Assembly: GCA_014238905.1 (NCBI GenBank)
Contig: JABAAE010000018.1
Coordinates: 14,742-78,741 of the forward strand
DNA from: Planctomycetota bacterium
Lineage (GTDB): Bacteria > Planctomycetota > Planctomycetia > Pirellulales > Pirellulaceae
Length of the DNA: 64,000 nucleotides
Direction: 5' to 3'
The first letter of the stretch is position 1; every line of letters starts with the position of its first letter. A model generated the notes under the pieces. It was not told the DNA's origin. It saw nothing but the letters and a program-made list of their open reading frames with translations, and ran no database searches. This document shows, piece after piece, positions 24,686 to 33,822 of this stretch. A program made the translations under genes and the position numbers.

Positions 24686-27223
24686 ATGAAACGCGCTCCC
24701 GCCTTCGTCCTTATACCTTTTTGGACAAAAACTTGCGTTTCCGCACTCACCATCTTCCTTCTATCTCTGGTATTGAATTCTGCAGTCCAGACAGTAGCGG
24801 GTAACGATACCGATCAGGCGCCAGGGTTAGGTACCCCGGGAAGGTTGGTTTCGATTTCAATTGATGCCGGCAGAGGCCAATCAGCCGGTTTTTCGCTCGC
24901 CGGTCGAGACGCGGCTCAGCAGATCATCGTTTTGGGCAAATACGATTCAGGCCAGATTCGAGATTTGACCCGAGAATCGAAATATACCACCGAACCGGTC
25001 GGTATTGTGCGGATTGATGGCACCGGTTACGCGGAACCGATTCAGGAGGGAACTGCGAAAATCGTCGCCGAGGTCGCAGGGTTGAAAGCCGTCTCCATCG
25101 TGTCGGTGACCCATATCGCGGTAGATCTTCCCGTCAATTTCCCGAATCAAATTGTTCCCATTTTCACTAAGTACGGATGTAACAGTGGCGGTTGTCATGG
25201 GAAGTCCGGTGGACAAAATGGATTTCGGTTGTCGCTGCTTGGTTTTGAGCCCACTGAAGATTTCGAATACCTAACAAGAGAGGGCCGGGGCCGAAGGGTG
25301 TTTCCTGCCGCACCAGAAAAAAGCCTGTTATTGACGAAGGCCACCGGCCGATCCCCTCACGGAGGTGGAGCTAGGTTTGACGACCAAAGTCCGTCTTATC
25401 GCTTGATTAAACGTTGGGTGGAACAGGGGATGCCCTACGGGCAAGAATCAGATCCGAAGGTGGTTCGAATAGCGGTCCAACCGCAAGGAATGTTAATGCA
25501 ACGCAAGAAGTCGCAACAAGTGACTGTTGTTGCCCATTTCAGCGATGGTTCCGTAAGGGACGTGACCCGAACCACGCAGTTCGACAGCAATGATACGGAG
25601 ATGGCCGAAGTGACCGAAACGGGTTTGGTGAGCACCTCAACGTATACCGGATCTGTGGCGGTGATGGCTCGCTACCAGGGTCATGTGGGTGTCTTCCGAG
25701 CGACGATTCCACTTGGAATCAAGGTCGATAGCCTGCCGGCAGAAAAAAATTATATCGATCAACACGTTTTCAATAATTTGAAAGCCTTGGGCCTGCCCCC
25801 TTCACAGGTGGCGGATGATTCCACCTTTTTACGCCGTGTTTCGATTGACATTGCTGGACGATTACCTAGTGCTCAGGAGACTGAATCCTTTCTGTCTGAC
25901 CAATCGGCGGACAAACGGGATCGTTTAATTCGTCGTTTGCTTGATTCATCAGATTACGCCGATCACTTTGCCAACAAATGGTCCGCGATCCTTCGTAACA
26001 AACGTTCTCGCAACGAAGATAAGTATGCCACTTTTGCATTTCACGACTGGATCCGATCCAGTTTTCTGGAGAACAAACCATACGACCATTTTGTTCGCGA
26101 AATCATTACTGCCAATGGCGTGGCTGACCAAAACCCGCCGTCGGCATGGTATCGGGAGGTCAAGGATCAGGCCGCCCAAGTCGAAGATACGGCCCAACTC
26201 TTTTTGGGATTAAGAATTCAGTGTGCTCGATGTCATCACCATCCATTCGAAAAATGGAGTCAGGAAGACTATTACGGGTTCGCCGCTTTTTTCGCCCAGG
26301 TCGGACGTAAAAAGGGTTTGCGGAATGGTGAGAATCGTATCTATCAAAAGCAGGTGGCTGCCGTTGCCAAGAATCCGAAAACCGGACAAAACGTTTCAGC
26401 AAGAGGTCTCGGAGCTCAGACTGAGCCCATTGAGGTGTCCCAGGATGCTCGCCGAATGCTGGCTGACTGGATGGCAAAAAAAGAAAATCCGTTCTTTGCA
26501 AAATCCTTGGTGAACCGTTACTGGAAACACTTTTTCAGCCGAGGGCTGGTCGACCCGGAGGACGATATGCGGGTGACCAATCCCTCATCCAATCCAGAGT
26601 TGCTAGATGCGTTGGCGAAGAAATTCGTGGACAATCAGTTCAACTTAAAGGAGCTTATCTTTGAAATCTGTTCATCGAGCACCTATCAGTTGAGCGCCAT
26701 ACCCAATGATTGGAATGCCAAAGATAAAAACAACTTCTCACGTTACTATCCCAAAAGATTGAATGCCGAAGTCTTGCTGGACTCGATCAATCAGGTCACC
26801 AATACGAGTACCACATTCAATGGTCTTCCTCCCGGGACCCGAGCAGTTCAGTTACCCGACAACGGCTTCAACTCTTATTTTCTGACGGTGTTTGGTCGCC
26901 CTGAATCCAGCAGTGCTTGTGAATGTGAAAGGTCCGGTGACGCCAACCTCGCACAAAGTCTGCATCTGTTGAATTCAAGTGAGATACAGGGCAAATTAAC
27001 CGATGGAAATGGACGGGCAGCCAAGTTGGCTGCGGACAAATCCCGCGACGATGTCGCGAGGTTAACGGAGCTTTATGTTGCAGCCTTTTCCAGGGCTCCG
27101 ATCCCGGAAGAATTGAATATCGCCACTTCTCACATCAAGAAACACGAAAAAGATCCCAAGCGGGCATATGAAGACATCGTTTGGGCGTTAATCAATACCA
27201 AGGAATTTTTGTTTAATCATTAA
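24686..27223 (+). CDS. DUF1549/DUF1553 cytochrome-like protein (paralog 2)
   Basis: An 845-residue protein with the same layout as the 18014-20494 product: signal peptide, Ig/BIG2-like N-terminus, C165-N-S-G-G-C170-H171 (CX4CH) followed by GKSGGQNGFRLSLLGFEP, DUF1549 with CARCHHHPFEKWSQ near residue 513, and DUF1553 ending KEFLFNH. GGAAAGGGA lies just before the ATG. It is the first gene of a plus-strand set with the PPC and WD40 genes downstream. The paralogs align along their whole length by eye. A heme-linked extracytoplasmic role is inferred from the motifs. Confidence 0.92.
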   Translation: MKRAPAFVLIPFWTKTCVSALTIFLLSLVLNSAVQTVAGNDTDQAPGLGTPGRLVSISIDAGRGQSAGFSLAGRDAAQQIIVLGKYDSGQIRDLTRESKYTTEPVGIVRIDGTGYAEPIQEGTAKIVAEVAGLKAVSIVSVTHIAVDLPVNFPNQIVPIFTKYGCNSGGCHGKSGGQNGFRLSLLGFEPTEDFEYLTREGRGRRVFPAAPEKSLLLTKATGRSPHGGGARFDDQSPSYRLIKRWVEQGMPYGQESDPKVVRIAVQPQGMLMQRKKSQQVTVVAHFSDGSVRDVTRTTQFDSNDTEMAEVTETGLVSTSTYTGSVAVMARYQGHVGVFRATIPLGIKVDSLPAEKNYIDQHVFNNLKALGLPPSQVADDSTFLRRVSIDIAGRLPSAQETESFLSDQSADKRDRLIRRLLDSSDYADHFANKWSAILRNKRSRNEDKYATFAFHDWIRSSFLENKPYDHFVREIITANGVADQNPPSAWYREVKDQAAQVEDTAQLFLGLRIQCARCHHHPFEKWSQEDYYGFAAFFAQVGRKKGLRNGENRIYQKQVAAVAKNPKTGQNVSARGLGAQTEPIEVSQDARRMLADWMAKKENPFFAKSLVNRYWKHFFSRGLVDPEDDMRVTNPSSNPELLDALAKKFVDNQFNLKELIFEICSSSTYQLSAIPNDWNAKDKNNFSRYYPKRLNAEVLLDSINQVTNTSTTFNGLPPGTRAVQLPDNGFNSYFLTVFGRPESSSACECERSGDANLAQSLHLLNSSEIQGKLTDGNGRAAKLAADKSRDDVARLTELYVAAFSRAPIPEELNIATSHIKKHEKDPKRAYEDIVWALINTKEFLFNH

Positions 27224-27349
27224 TCGTTTGGATCCCGGGCCTTCCCGCATTGGTTCGGATTCAGAAGTTTTCCCGCCTTGCACGATCACTTGTGAAAATG
27301 GGGTGCCAATCCCAGGATCCGGTGTCGTCGAACGTTTTTGACCCACGAT

Positions 27350-30300
27350 ATGACACCAATCAAACGACTCGCCAGAATTGGCGTTGCTGTGACGGATGTT
27401 CGCCTGCTCATCGCAATCTGCTTTGTTTTTAACCTCGGTACAGGTAGCTTTGCTGTGCGGGCGGTGAACGCCCAAGTCCCAACGGCAAAGTTGCTCCATG
27501 TTTTTCCAGTAGGTGGGAAAATAGGGTCTACCGTTGAGGTTGCCGTTGCTGGAGCTGACCTTGATGAGTCAGCGGAAATGGTTTTTTCTGATCCGCGGAT
27601 CACGGCTAAAGTCAAGATGACCGCGGGCACTGAATTTGCCGCTTCGGTTCCTATCTCCAACCAGTTTGTCGTGACCATTCCCGCTGATGTAGAACCTGGA
27701 ATTGTTGAAGTGCGGTTGTCAGGACGATTTGGTCTTTCGACACCGCGGCGATTTGTGGTTGGCGTGGGGGATGAGTTGATCAACTCGGATCAGAATAAAA
27801 CTGCGGAAACCGCGATGCCGATTTCCGTGAATTCTGTGGTGAACGGAAGAGCCGTTGCCAATGCAGCCCACTTTTTTAAATTTGCACTTAAGAAAGATGA
27901 AAAAGTAACAATCGATTGTGCGACTCGATTCATCGATAGTCGCATGCATCCTGTTTTGACGATTATGGATCTGAACGGAAAAGAGCTTGGCAGAGCGAGA
28001 TCCACATCGGTCCGGCCAGCGACCCTTTTCTTTAAGTCGCCGATCGAAAGCCAGTTCATTGTCTCGGTAAGGGATGCTGTTTATGCTGGCAACGCTGATT
28101 ATTTTTACAGGCTCGATGTTTCAAACCGACCGTATCTGACGGCAGTTTTCCCCAGCGTGGTTCAGGCGAAGTCCAACCCGGTTTTGAAGCTTTATGGTTG
28201 GAACCTTCCTGGTGGACGTATGCTCGATGGTTCGGTGGAAGAGCTTTCCAAAACCGCCGCCGAAGTGGTCGGTGACTCCCGAAATTCGGACGATCTCCCG
28301 CTTTGGACCAGCAACTTTTCAGTCGATTGGAAATCGGTGGGGCTTTACGAAAAGGGTAAGTTGCTTAGTAACCGACTGCCGGTCTACGGTACCCATTTAC
28401 CAGTGGCAGCGGAGAACGAAGTTGGTGAATCCACCACCGTCACGATTCCAACGGTGGTCTCCGGGCGATTCCTGCCAGGAACCGAGTCGGATTTCTATGA
28501 ATTCGATGCGAAAGCGGGCGAGATCTACTATTTAGACGCGTATTCTCACCGGAATGGCAACGATTCTGACTTGATCATGACCGTGCAACAGAAGCAGACT
28601 GATGGCGAAGGCAAGGTGAGTTGGAAGCGGCTAACAGTCGCCGATGATCCCGGGAATCGGGGTGGTGGCCCCGGGCCTGATTTTTCCATTACCACCGATG
28701 ATCCTACTATCCGATTTCAGGTTCCTGCCGATGGACGTTTTCGTCTCGTTTTAAAGGACCAATTCGGGACTTATCAAAATAACATGGCGTCGAGCTATCG
28801 GGTCGTCATTCGCAAACCGACCCCCGATTTCAGCGTGGTCTGTACCCCGGTCATGGGGCGACCTGCCAATGCCAACCAGATTTTGGCCAAATCCCTTTCG
28901 CTGCGAAAAGGTGGCCGAATTCAAGTGCCAACAAAAATTGAGCGAGTCGATGGTTTTAACGGAGTCGTGACGCTTTTTTGTGAAAACCTTCCCCCAGGTG
29001 TTCAATGTCAGCCTGTCGAGATCAATCCGAGTCAAACTCAGGTGCAGTTGATCTTTCACGCCTCCGAAGATGCTCCAGCCGGTCATTCTTTTGTGAAGGT
29101 CTTGGCCAAAAGTACCGTCGGCGGAGTGGAGTTGATTCGCCCCGCCGTCACGACGGTGGTCTCGTGGGGAACGGCCAACAAGACACAATCGCCACCTTTC
29201 TTTCGTAGAACCGCTAGTTTGGAATTGGCTGTTTTGCCTGCCGGTCAAGCACCGATCAGCGTAAGTTTGGGCGATGGAAAACCACTGGAAACCTCTCTCG
29301 GGGGTAAGATAAAGATCCCCGTCAAAATCAACCGCCGGAATTTCTCCGAGGCAATTAAATTGGTCGCTGAGAGTCTACCAGGGCAATTGAAGCCAGGTGA
29401 CTTAACGATTCCAAAAGACAAATCTGACGCGACAATAGAGGTTTTTGTAAAGGATAAAAACACCAAGACCGGCGTCTATACTTTTTCGTTTAAGGGTGAT
29501 GCAAAATTTAAATTCAGTCGCAACCCGGAGGCGGCCAGTCGAGCGGAGGCCGAGCACAAAAAACTTGATGAATTAGCAAAAAAAACAACGGCTGAGAAAA
29601 CTTCGGCAACTGCCTCAATGGCGGCCGAAACAAAAAAGTTGCCCGAAATGGACAAGCAAATTGCGGCGGCCAAGGTGTTGTTAGAACAGGCGCAGAAAAA
29701 AGTTGCCGCTGCGGAGGCTAAAGTGTCTCAGTTAGAAGCGGTGATCGTCAAATCGCGTGGCCAGACGTCGCCCAGCGTAGACCCTCTTTTGATTTCGGCG
29801 GCCGAGGCCCAGTTGGCCGTTTTAAAAAAGCAGATCGAGTCGGCAAAAGCGAGCGATTTAAAGTCATCGCAGGATTCGTTGGCTGCGATTGAGAAATCAA
29901 AGGTAGATGGCATGGCGGCGGTCGAGGCAGCAAAGAAGCAGATTGCTGCTTTGGATGCCAGACAAAAACAGGTTGCGGCTGCGAGCAAGGCCGCCAAGAC
30001 AAAAATGGATAACCTCAAGAAACAGAGCGCGCCTAAAGACCTTTTTTATATGGCGATTTCCAACCCTGCGAAACTGAAAATTGTGGCATCGCCGCTGGTT
30101 ATTACACCGGTAGCAAACCAGAGTACAGCGGTCGGATCCACGATGACGACCAAGCTGAAAATAGAGAGACGGTATGGTTTTGCCGAAGCGGTGACATTGA
30201 ACTTCAAAGTCGCAGGTGGCGTTCCTGGAATTGTGGTTAAACCGGTCACGATTGCCAAAGACCAACTCGACGTGCCAGTGGTCGTCGAAATTCAGGATAA

Positions 30301-30415
30301 GTGTCCAGCGGGAAATCATACGATGGAGATTTTGGCAACCGCCAAATTTAACAACGTGGACGTTCGCGCGACGGGAAACATTGTTGTCAACGTCACACCC
30401 AAATCAGCTCCATGA
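27350..30415 (+). CDS. PPC-domain secreted protein with coiled coil (paralog 2)
   Basis: About 1021 residues with a long signal sequence (LLIAICFVFNLGTGSFAVRA). AKLLHVFPVGGKIGSTVEV and RRFVV match the opening of the 13121-16309 protein. A PPC domain follows (HFFKFALKKDEKVTIDC) and a second PPC-like segment (ESDFYEFDAKAGEIYYLDAY). Ig-like repeats follow, then an Ala/Lys/Glu-rich coiled coil at about residues 724-895 and a final beta domain. ATG 27350 is preferred over a TTG four codons upstream. Its stop overlaps the next gene in ATGA, so the two are probably translationally coupled. The function is unknown; a structural or scaffold role in a secreted complex is inferred. Confidence 0.85.
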   Translation: MTPIKRLARIGVAVTDVRLLIAICFVFNLGTGSFAVRAVNAQVPTAKLLHVFPVGGKIGSTVEVAVAGADLDESAEMVFSDPRITAKVKMTAGTEFAASVPISNQFVVTIPADVEPGIVEVRLSGRFGLSTPRRFVVGVGDELINSDQNKTAETAMPISVNSVVNGRAVANAAHFFKFALKKDEKVTIDCATRFIDSRMHPVLTIMDLNGKELGRARSTSVRPATLFFKSPIESQFIVSVRDAVYAGNADYFYRLDVSNRPYLTAVFPSVVQAKSNPVLKLYGWNLPGGRMLDGSVEELSKTAAEVVGDSRNSDDLPLWTSNFSVDWKSVGLYEKGKLLSNRLPVYGTHLPVAAENEVGESTTVTIPTVVSGRFLPGTESDFYEFDAKAGEIYYLDAYSHRNGNDSDLIMTVQQKQTDGEGKVSWKRLTVADDPGNRGGGPGPDFSITTDDPTIRFQVPADGRFRLVLKDQFGTYQNNMASSYRVVIRKPTPDFSVVCTPVMGRPANANQILAKSLSLRKGGRIQVPTKIERVDGFNGVVTLFCENLPPGVQCQPVEINPSQTQVQLIFHASEDAPAGHSFVKVLAKSTVGGVELIRPAVTTVVSWGTANKTQSPPFFRRTASLELAVLPAGQAPISVSLGDGKPLETSLGGKIKIPVKINRRNFSEAIKLVAESLPGQLKPGDLTIPKDKSDATIEVFVKDKNTKTGVYTFSFKGDAKFKFSRNPEAASRAEAEHKKLDELAKKTTAEKTSATASMAAETKKLPEMDKQIAAAKVLLEQAQKKVAAAEAKVSQLEAVIVKSRGQTSPSVDPLLISAAEAQLAVLKKQIESAKASDLKSSQDSLAAIEKSKVDGMAAVEAAKKQIAALDARQKQVAAASKAAKTKMDNLKKQSAPKDLFYMAISNPAKLKIVASPLVITPVANQSTAVGSTMTTKLKIERRYGFAEAVTLNFKVAGGVPGIVVKPVTIAKDQLDVPVVVEIQDKCPAGNHTMEILATAKFNNVDVRATGNIVVNVTPKSAP

Positions 30416-33400
30416 TGCTGCCCAAAAATATGAAACGATCTATTATCTCATTTTCTTTGCTGATCTTGATTTTTTCCCAGGTGATGACTGCTGAAGATGG
30501 CATTCCTATCGCCGAAGTCAAAAGATCAGAGCCCGTTGACTTTGATCGGGAGGTGTTGCCGTTACTTAGACAGAATTGTCTCGCCTGCCACAATTCTACC
30601 GATGCCGAAGGGGACGTCGTTCTTGAATCGGTCGCCAAAATTCTGGCCTCCGAAGCGGTTGTCGCCGGAAAACCGGATGCCAGTTCGATGCTGAGTCTGT
30701 CAGCTCACCAGGATGACCCCGTGATGCCTCCTGAGGACAACGAAGTCAAAGCCAAGAACATGACGTCGCAGCAATTGGGTTTGATCAAATTGTGGATCGC
30801 AGAAGGTGCGAAGCCAAGCCTCAATAGCACCGCAGGAAAGATAGAATTTACCAAATTGCCCGTGGGTGTGAATCCCGTTTATTCACTGGCAATGTCCCGA
30901 GACGGAAGATACCTGGCCGCAGGGCGAGCCAACCAGATCTTCGTTTATTCCCTTAGCGGTAAACGATTGCTGGAACGAGTGACCGACCCGGAACTGCTTA
31001 AATCGTCGATTTACAACCAACCGGGCGTGGCTCACCTAGATCTGGTGCAATCGATCGCTTTTTCACCGGACAACCAGACATTCGTTTCCGGCGGTTTTAG
31101 GACAGTAAAGATATGGAAAAAACAGCCCTATAACGTGAGTCAGTCTGAATTGAAAATGGCTGGTCCTATCGTCGTGTCCAATGCCTCTGCTGATAATGTT
31201 TGGATGGTGTTGGGCAACGACAAGGGACAACTCTATGTCGTTGATGCAGCCAACAGGAGTTTGAAAAAGGAATTGAAGACAGGCGATCAATCCATCGAAC
31301 AAGTTGCCGTAGGAACCGACTCAAAACAGGTAGCGTTGGTCACTGAAAAACGAAAATTGCGATTGTTTGATTTGGAGACCAGTCAGCAAATCGGCAAAGA
31401 GATCGCCTTGGAGCAGGATGCCACCGGATTAGCGATTGCAAGCGAGAACAAACAGGTTTTGGTCGCTTTGGCGAACAATGTGATTGCGGTTTATGAAATC
31501 TCTGCTTTTTCATCAGAAATGCCTGAATCGGCCAAACCGTTGCGATCGATGGCAGGTCACTCCAAGCCCGTCACCCATCTGAAACCGTTCGGTGAAAAAC
31601 AGGTTAAATTGGCAACCGCCGGGATGGACGGAACTGCCAAGGTATGGGATCTGACCAATGGTTCGCAGGTACGGACGTTTAATCACACCGGTGTAATCAG
31701 CGGACTGGAAGTAACTTCCGATGGGACGCGTGTAGCCACCTGTGGAAGCAATGGATCTCTGAAGATCTGGAATGGCACCAACGGTGCACTGGTGAAAGAG
31801 GTTAGAGGGGATCTATCCGTCGAATTTCAGATCTCCGAAAACGATCGGTTGGTCAGGCTCAAACAGAAACTGATTGATGCGGCCAAAAAAGATCTTGATG
31901 CCGGTAGCAAGGAAAAGACTGCCGAGGAAGCCAACGTTAAAAAAACTGAAGAGGCGCTAAAGAAAAGCGAAGAAGAAACCAAGAAAAAGCTGGCGGCCAA
32001 AACCAAGGCAGAGACCGACTTTGCTACCGCCAACAAGACTTTCTTGGCGAAGAAGAACGAGCTGGTTGGATTGCAGAAACAGAAGACTGATGCTGCCAAT
32101 ATGCTCAAGGTTGACACCGAAATGGCAAAAACGAAAACCGCTGCTTTGACAGAGGCCGATAGTCAATTGAAGGCGGCCATGGCTACCCAACAGGAAAAGA
32201 CAAAGGCTCAGGGCGTCAAAAAGCAGCAGCTCGATAAGGATCCTGAAAATGAAGGCTTAAAGAAAGCCGTGGCTGATGGGGTTGCGCAGTTAGCGGAAGA
32301 GCAAAAGAAAGTGGCTGCCCTCAACATGGCTCGAACGCAAGCGGAAAACGCCAAGAAAGCGATTGACGATAAAGCGGCCAAAACGAAAATTGCTGCCGAC
32401 GATACGACAAAGAAGGTCGCAGCGGCTGAGGCAGAGGTCAAAAAACAGGAACCAAACATAAAAAAACTGACCGATGCAAACAAGAAGGCAACGGATGAGT
32501 TTAACGCTGCAGATCGAAATCAAAAATTGGCAACCAATAGTGTCCAACGGGCCAAGGCTCGGTCAAAAACGGCTACTGAGCGTGTGCCGGTCTTGGACGC
32601 GGCTCACAAGAAAGCGACCGAAGCCAAGGTCTTGCAGGAAAAAGAGGCTTTGGCCTACAAAACAACCAACGAGAAAGCCCTGTCAGCATTAGTTGACATC
32701 GCCATGTTGGGGAACGATTCGGTGGCGTACTGGGATGCGAATTCGAATCTTGGAATTTGCTCTCTGGAAACCGGAGAGAAAAGTGATGTCTGGAAGAGTT
32801 CTTTTCCGATTTCCAAATTTAATATGCCGACCCGCAACCGAGCCTTGTTATCCATTGAACCACAAAGCGGGAAAGCCTTTGCGGTGACGTTGACGGATAA
32901 ATGGAATCTTGCCAAAACGATTGGCGATATCGATGATGTGAAAGTTTTCTCTGACCGGGTGACGGCTTTAGATATTTCCAAAGATGGTCAATTTCTGGCG
33001 ACCGGTTCGGGCGAGCCCTCCCGGTCTGGAGAAATCAAAATCTGGAATCTGGCGACAGGTGCATTGGTGAAGGAAGTTGTGGATGCTCACAGTGACACGA
33101 TTTTGGACCTTAGCTTTTCGCCTGATGGAACCAAAATTGCTTCGAGTAGTTCCGATCGCTTTATGAAGACTTTTGATTTGTCATCTGGAAAGTTGATCCG
33201 CGTTTTTGAAGGCCACACCCATCATGTGATGGGAGTGGATTGGAACTCGATTGGGCGGGAGCTCTCGACCGCCGGGGCCGATAAAGTCATCAAGATTTGG
33301 GATGCGGAAACGGGTACCCAGAAAAGGACCATAGCTGGATACGGCAAAGAAGTCACCAGCTTGGCATTTGTCGAGTTGACCGATCAGATTATTACCGCCT

Positions 33401-33600
33401 CTGGCGACAAGACCGTGCGCATGAAAAACACGACAAACGGCGGTGAAGTTAGGCAGTTTGGGGGCTATGCTGACTTTGTTTATTCCGTTGCGGCCTCGGC
33501 AGACGGCAAGAAGTTGGCGGCTGGGGGACAGGATAGTGTCGTGCGAGTTTGGGCTGATAATGGTCAAGTTTTTGTAGAATTTAAACCGCCAGTAGAATGA
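30412..33600 (+). CDS. PSCyt1 cytochrome-WD40 protein with coiled-coil insertion
   Basis: A 1062-residue protein with a signal peptide (MKRSIISFSLLILIFSQVMTA). A cytochrome-c-like PSCyt1 domain follows, with heme motif C56-L-A-C59-H60 and late MPPEDNEV. WD40 blades cover about residues 145-480 (VYSLAMSRDGRYLAAGR, DGTAKVWDLTNGSQVRTF). Residues about 481-757 are a long Lys/Ala/Glu-rich coiled coil. WD40 blades then resume to the C-terminus (HSDTILDLSFSPDGTKI, DRFMKTFDLSSGK). The coil thus splits the propeller region. The start overlaps the PPC gene by 4 nt. The likely role is extracytoplasmic electron transfer combined with scaffolding. The partner proteins are unknown. Confidence 0.88.
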   Translation: MMLPKNMKRSIISFSLLILIFSQVMTAEDGIPIAEVKRSEPVDFDREVLPLLRQNCLACHNSTDAEGDVVLESVAKILASEAVVAGKPDASSMLSLSAHQDDPVMPPEDNEVKAKNMTSQQLGLIKLWIAEGAKPSLNSTAGKIEFTKLPVGVNPVYSLAMSRDGRYLAAGRANQIFVYSLSGKRLLERVTDPELLKSSIYNQPGVAHLDLVQSIAFSPDNQTFVSGGFRTVKIWKKQPYNVSQSELKMAGPIVVSNASADNVWMVLGNDKGQLYVVDAANRSLKKELKTGDQSIEQVAVGTDSKQVALVTEKRKLRLFDLETSQQIGKEIALEQDATGLAIASENKQVLVALANNVIAVYEISAFSSEMPESAKPLRSMAGHSKPVTHLKPFGEKQVKLATAGMDGTAKVWDLTNGSQVRTFNHTGVISGLEVTSDGTRVATCGSNGSLKIWNGTNGALVKEVRGDLSVEFQISENDRLVRLKQKLIDAAKKDLDAGSKEKTAEEANVKKTEEALKKSEEETKKKLAAKTKAETDFATANKTFLAKKNELVGLQKQKTDAANMLKVDTEMAKTKTAALTEADSQLKAAMATQQEKTKAQGVKKQQLDKDPENEGLKKAVADGVAQLAEEQKKVAALNMARTQAENAKKAIDDKAAKTKIAADDTTKKVAAAEAEVKKQEPNIKKLTDANKKATDEFNAADRNQKLATNSVQRAKARSKTATERVPVLDAAHKKATEAKVLQEKEALAYKTTNEKALSALVDIAMLGNDSVAYWDANSNLGICSLETGEKSDVWKSSFPISKFNMPTRNRALLSIEPQSGKAFAVTLTDKWNLAKTIGDIDDVKVFSDRVTALDISKDGQFLATGSGEPSRSGEIKIWNLATGALVKEVVDAHSDTILDLSFSPDGTKIASSSSDRFMKTFDLSSGKLIRVFEGHTHHVMGVDWNSIGRELSTAGADKVIKIWDAETGTQKRTIAGYGKEVTSLAFVELTDQIITASGDKTVRMKNTTNGGEVRQFGGYADFVYSVAASADGKKLAAGGQDSVVRVWADNGQVFVEFKPPVE

Positions 33601-33660
33601 TCTGCTTTTGTGAAACTTGGCGGGGCAGTTCATCGGTCCTTTTGCTAGGTGGTGCCAATA

Positions 33661-33676
33661 TCCGGATTTGTCCGGA
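33661..33676. terminator. Weak hairpin after the WD40 gene
   Basis: TCCGGA-TTTG-TCCGGA forms a 6-bp stem with a 4-nt loop about 60 bp after the stop codon. AAAATCTT follows rather than a T-run, so termination is uncertain. Confidence 0.3.
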
Positions 33677-33787
33677 AAATCTTGGGGTCCCAGACCAGGG
33701 GCTTGCTGGCAATGATTGCAGCTGTTATTCTCACGAGTATTGTCAAGCCCCCTTGCAAATGAAATTTCTTTTTTTGTGATGGCTCAT

Positions 33788-33812
33788 GGAGGAATAAAGG
33801 CGACGGTTCGCC
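33788..33812 (+). promoter_or_regulatory. csrA leader: GGAGGA and hairpin upstream of the start
   Basis: GGAGGA (33788-33793) lies 29 nt before the csrA ATG, too far for a normal SD. Between them GGCGA (33799-33803) and TCGCC (33808-33812) form a 5-bp stem with a CGGT loop. Folding would bring the purine tract nearer the ATG. GGA is also the core of CsrA binding sites, so self-regulation is possible; this is inference. Confidence 0.35.
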
Positions 33813-33822
33813 CTAACGCAAA

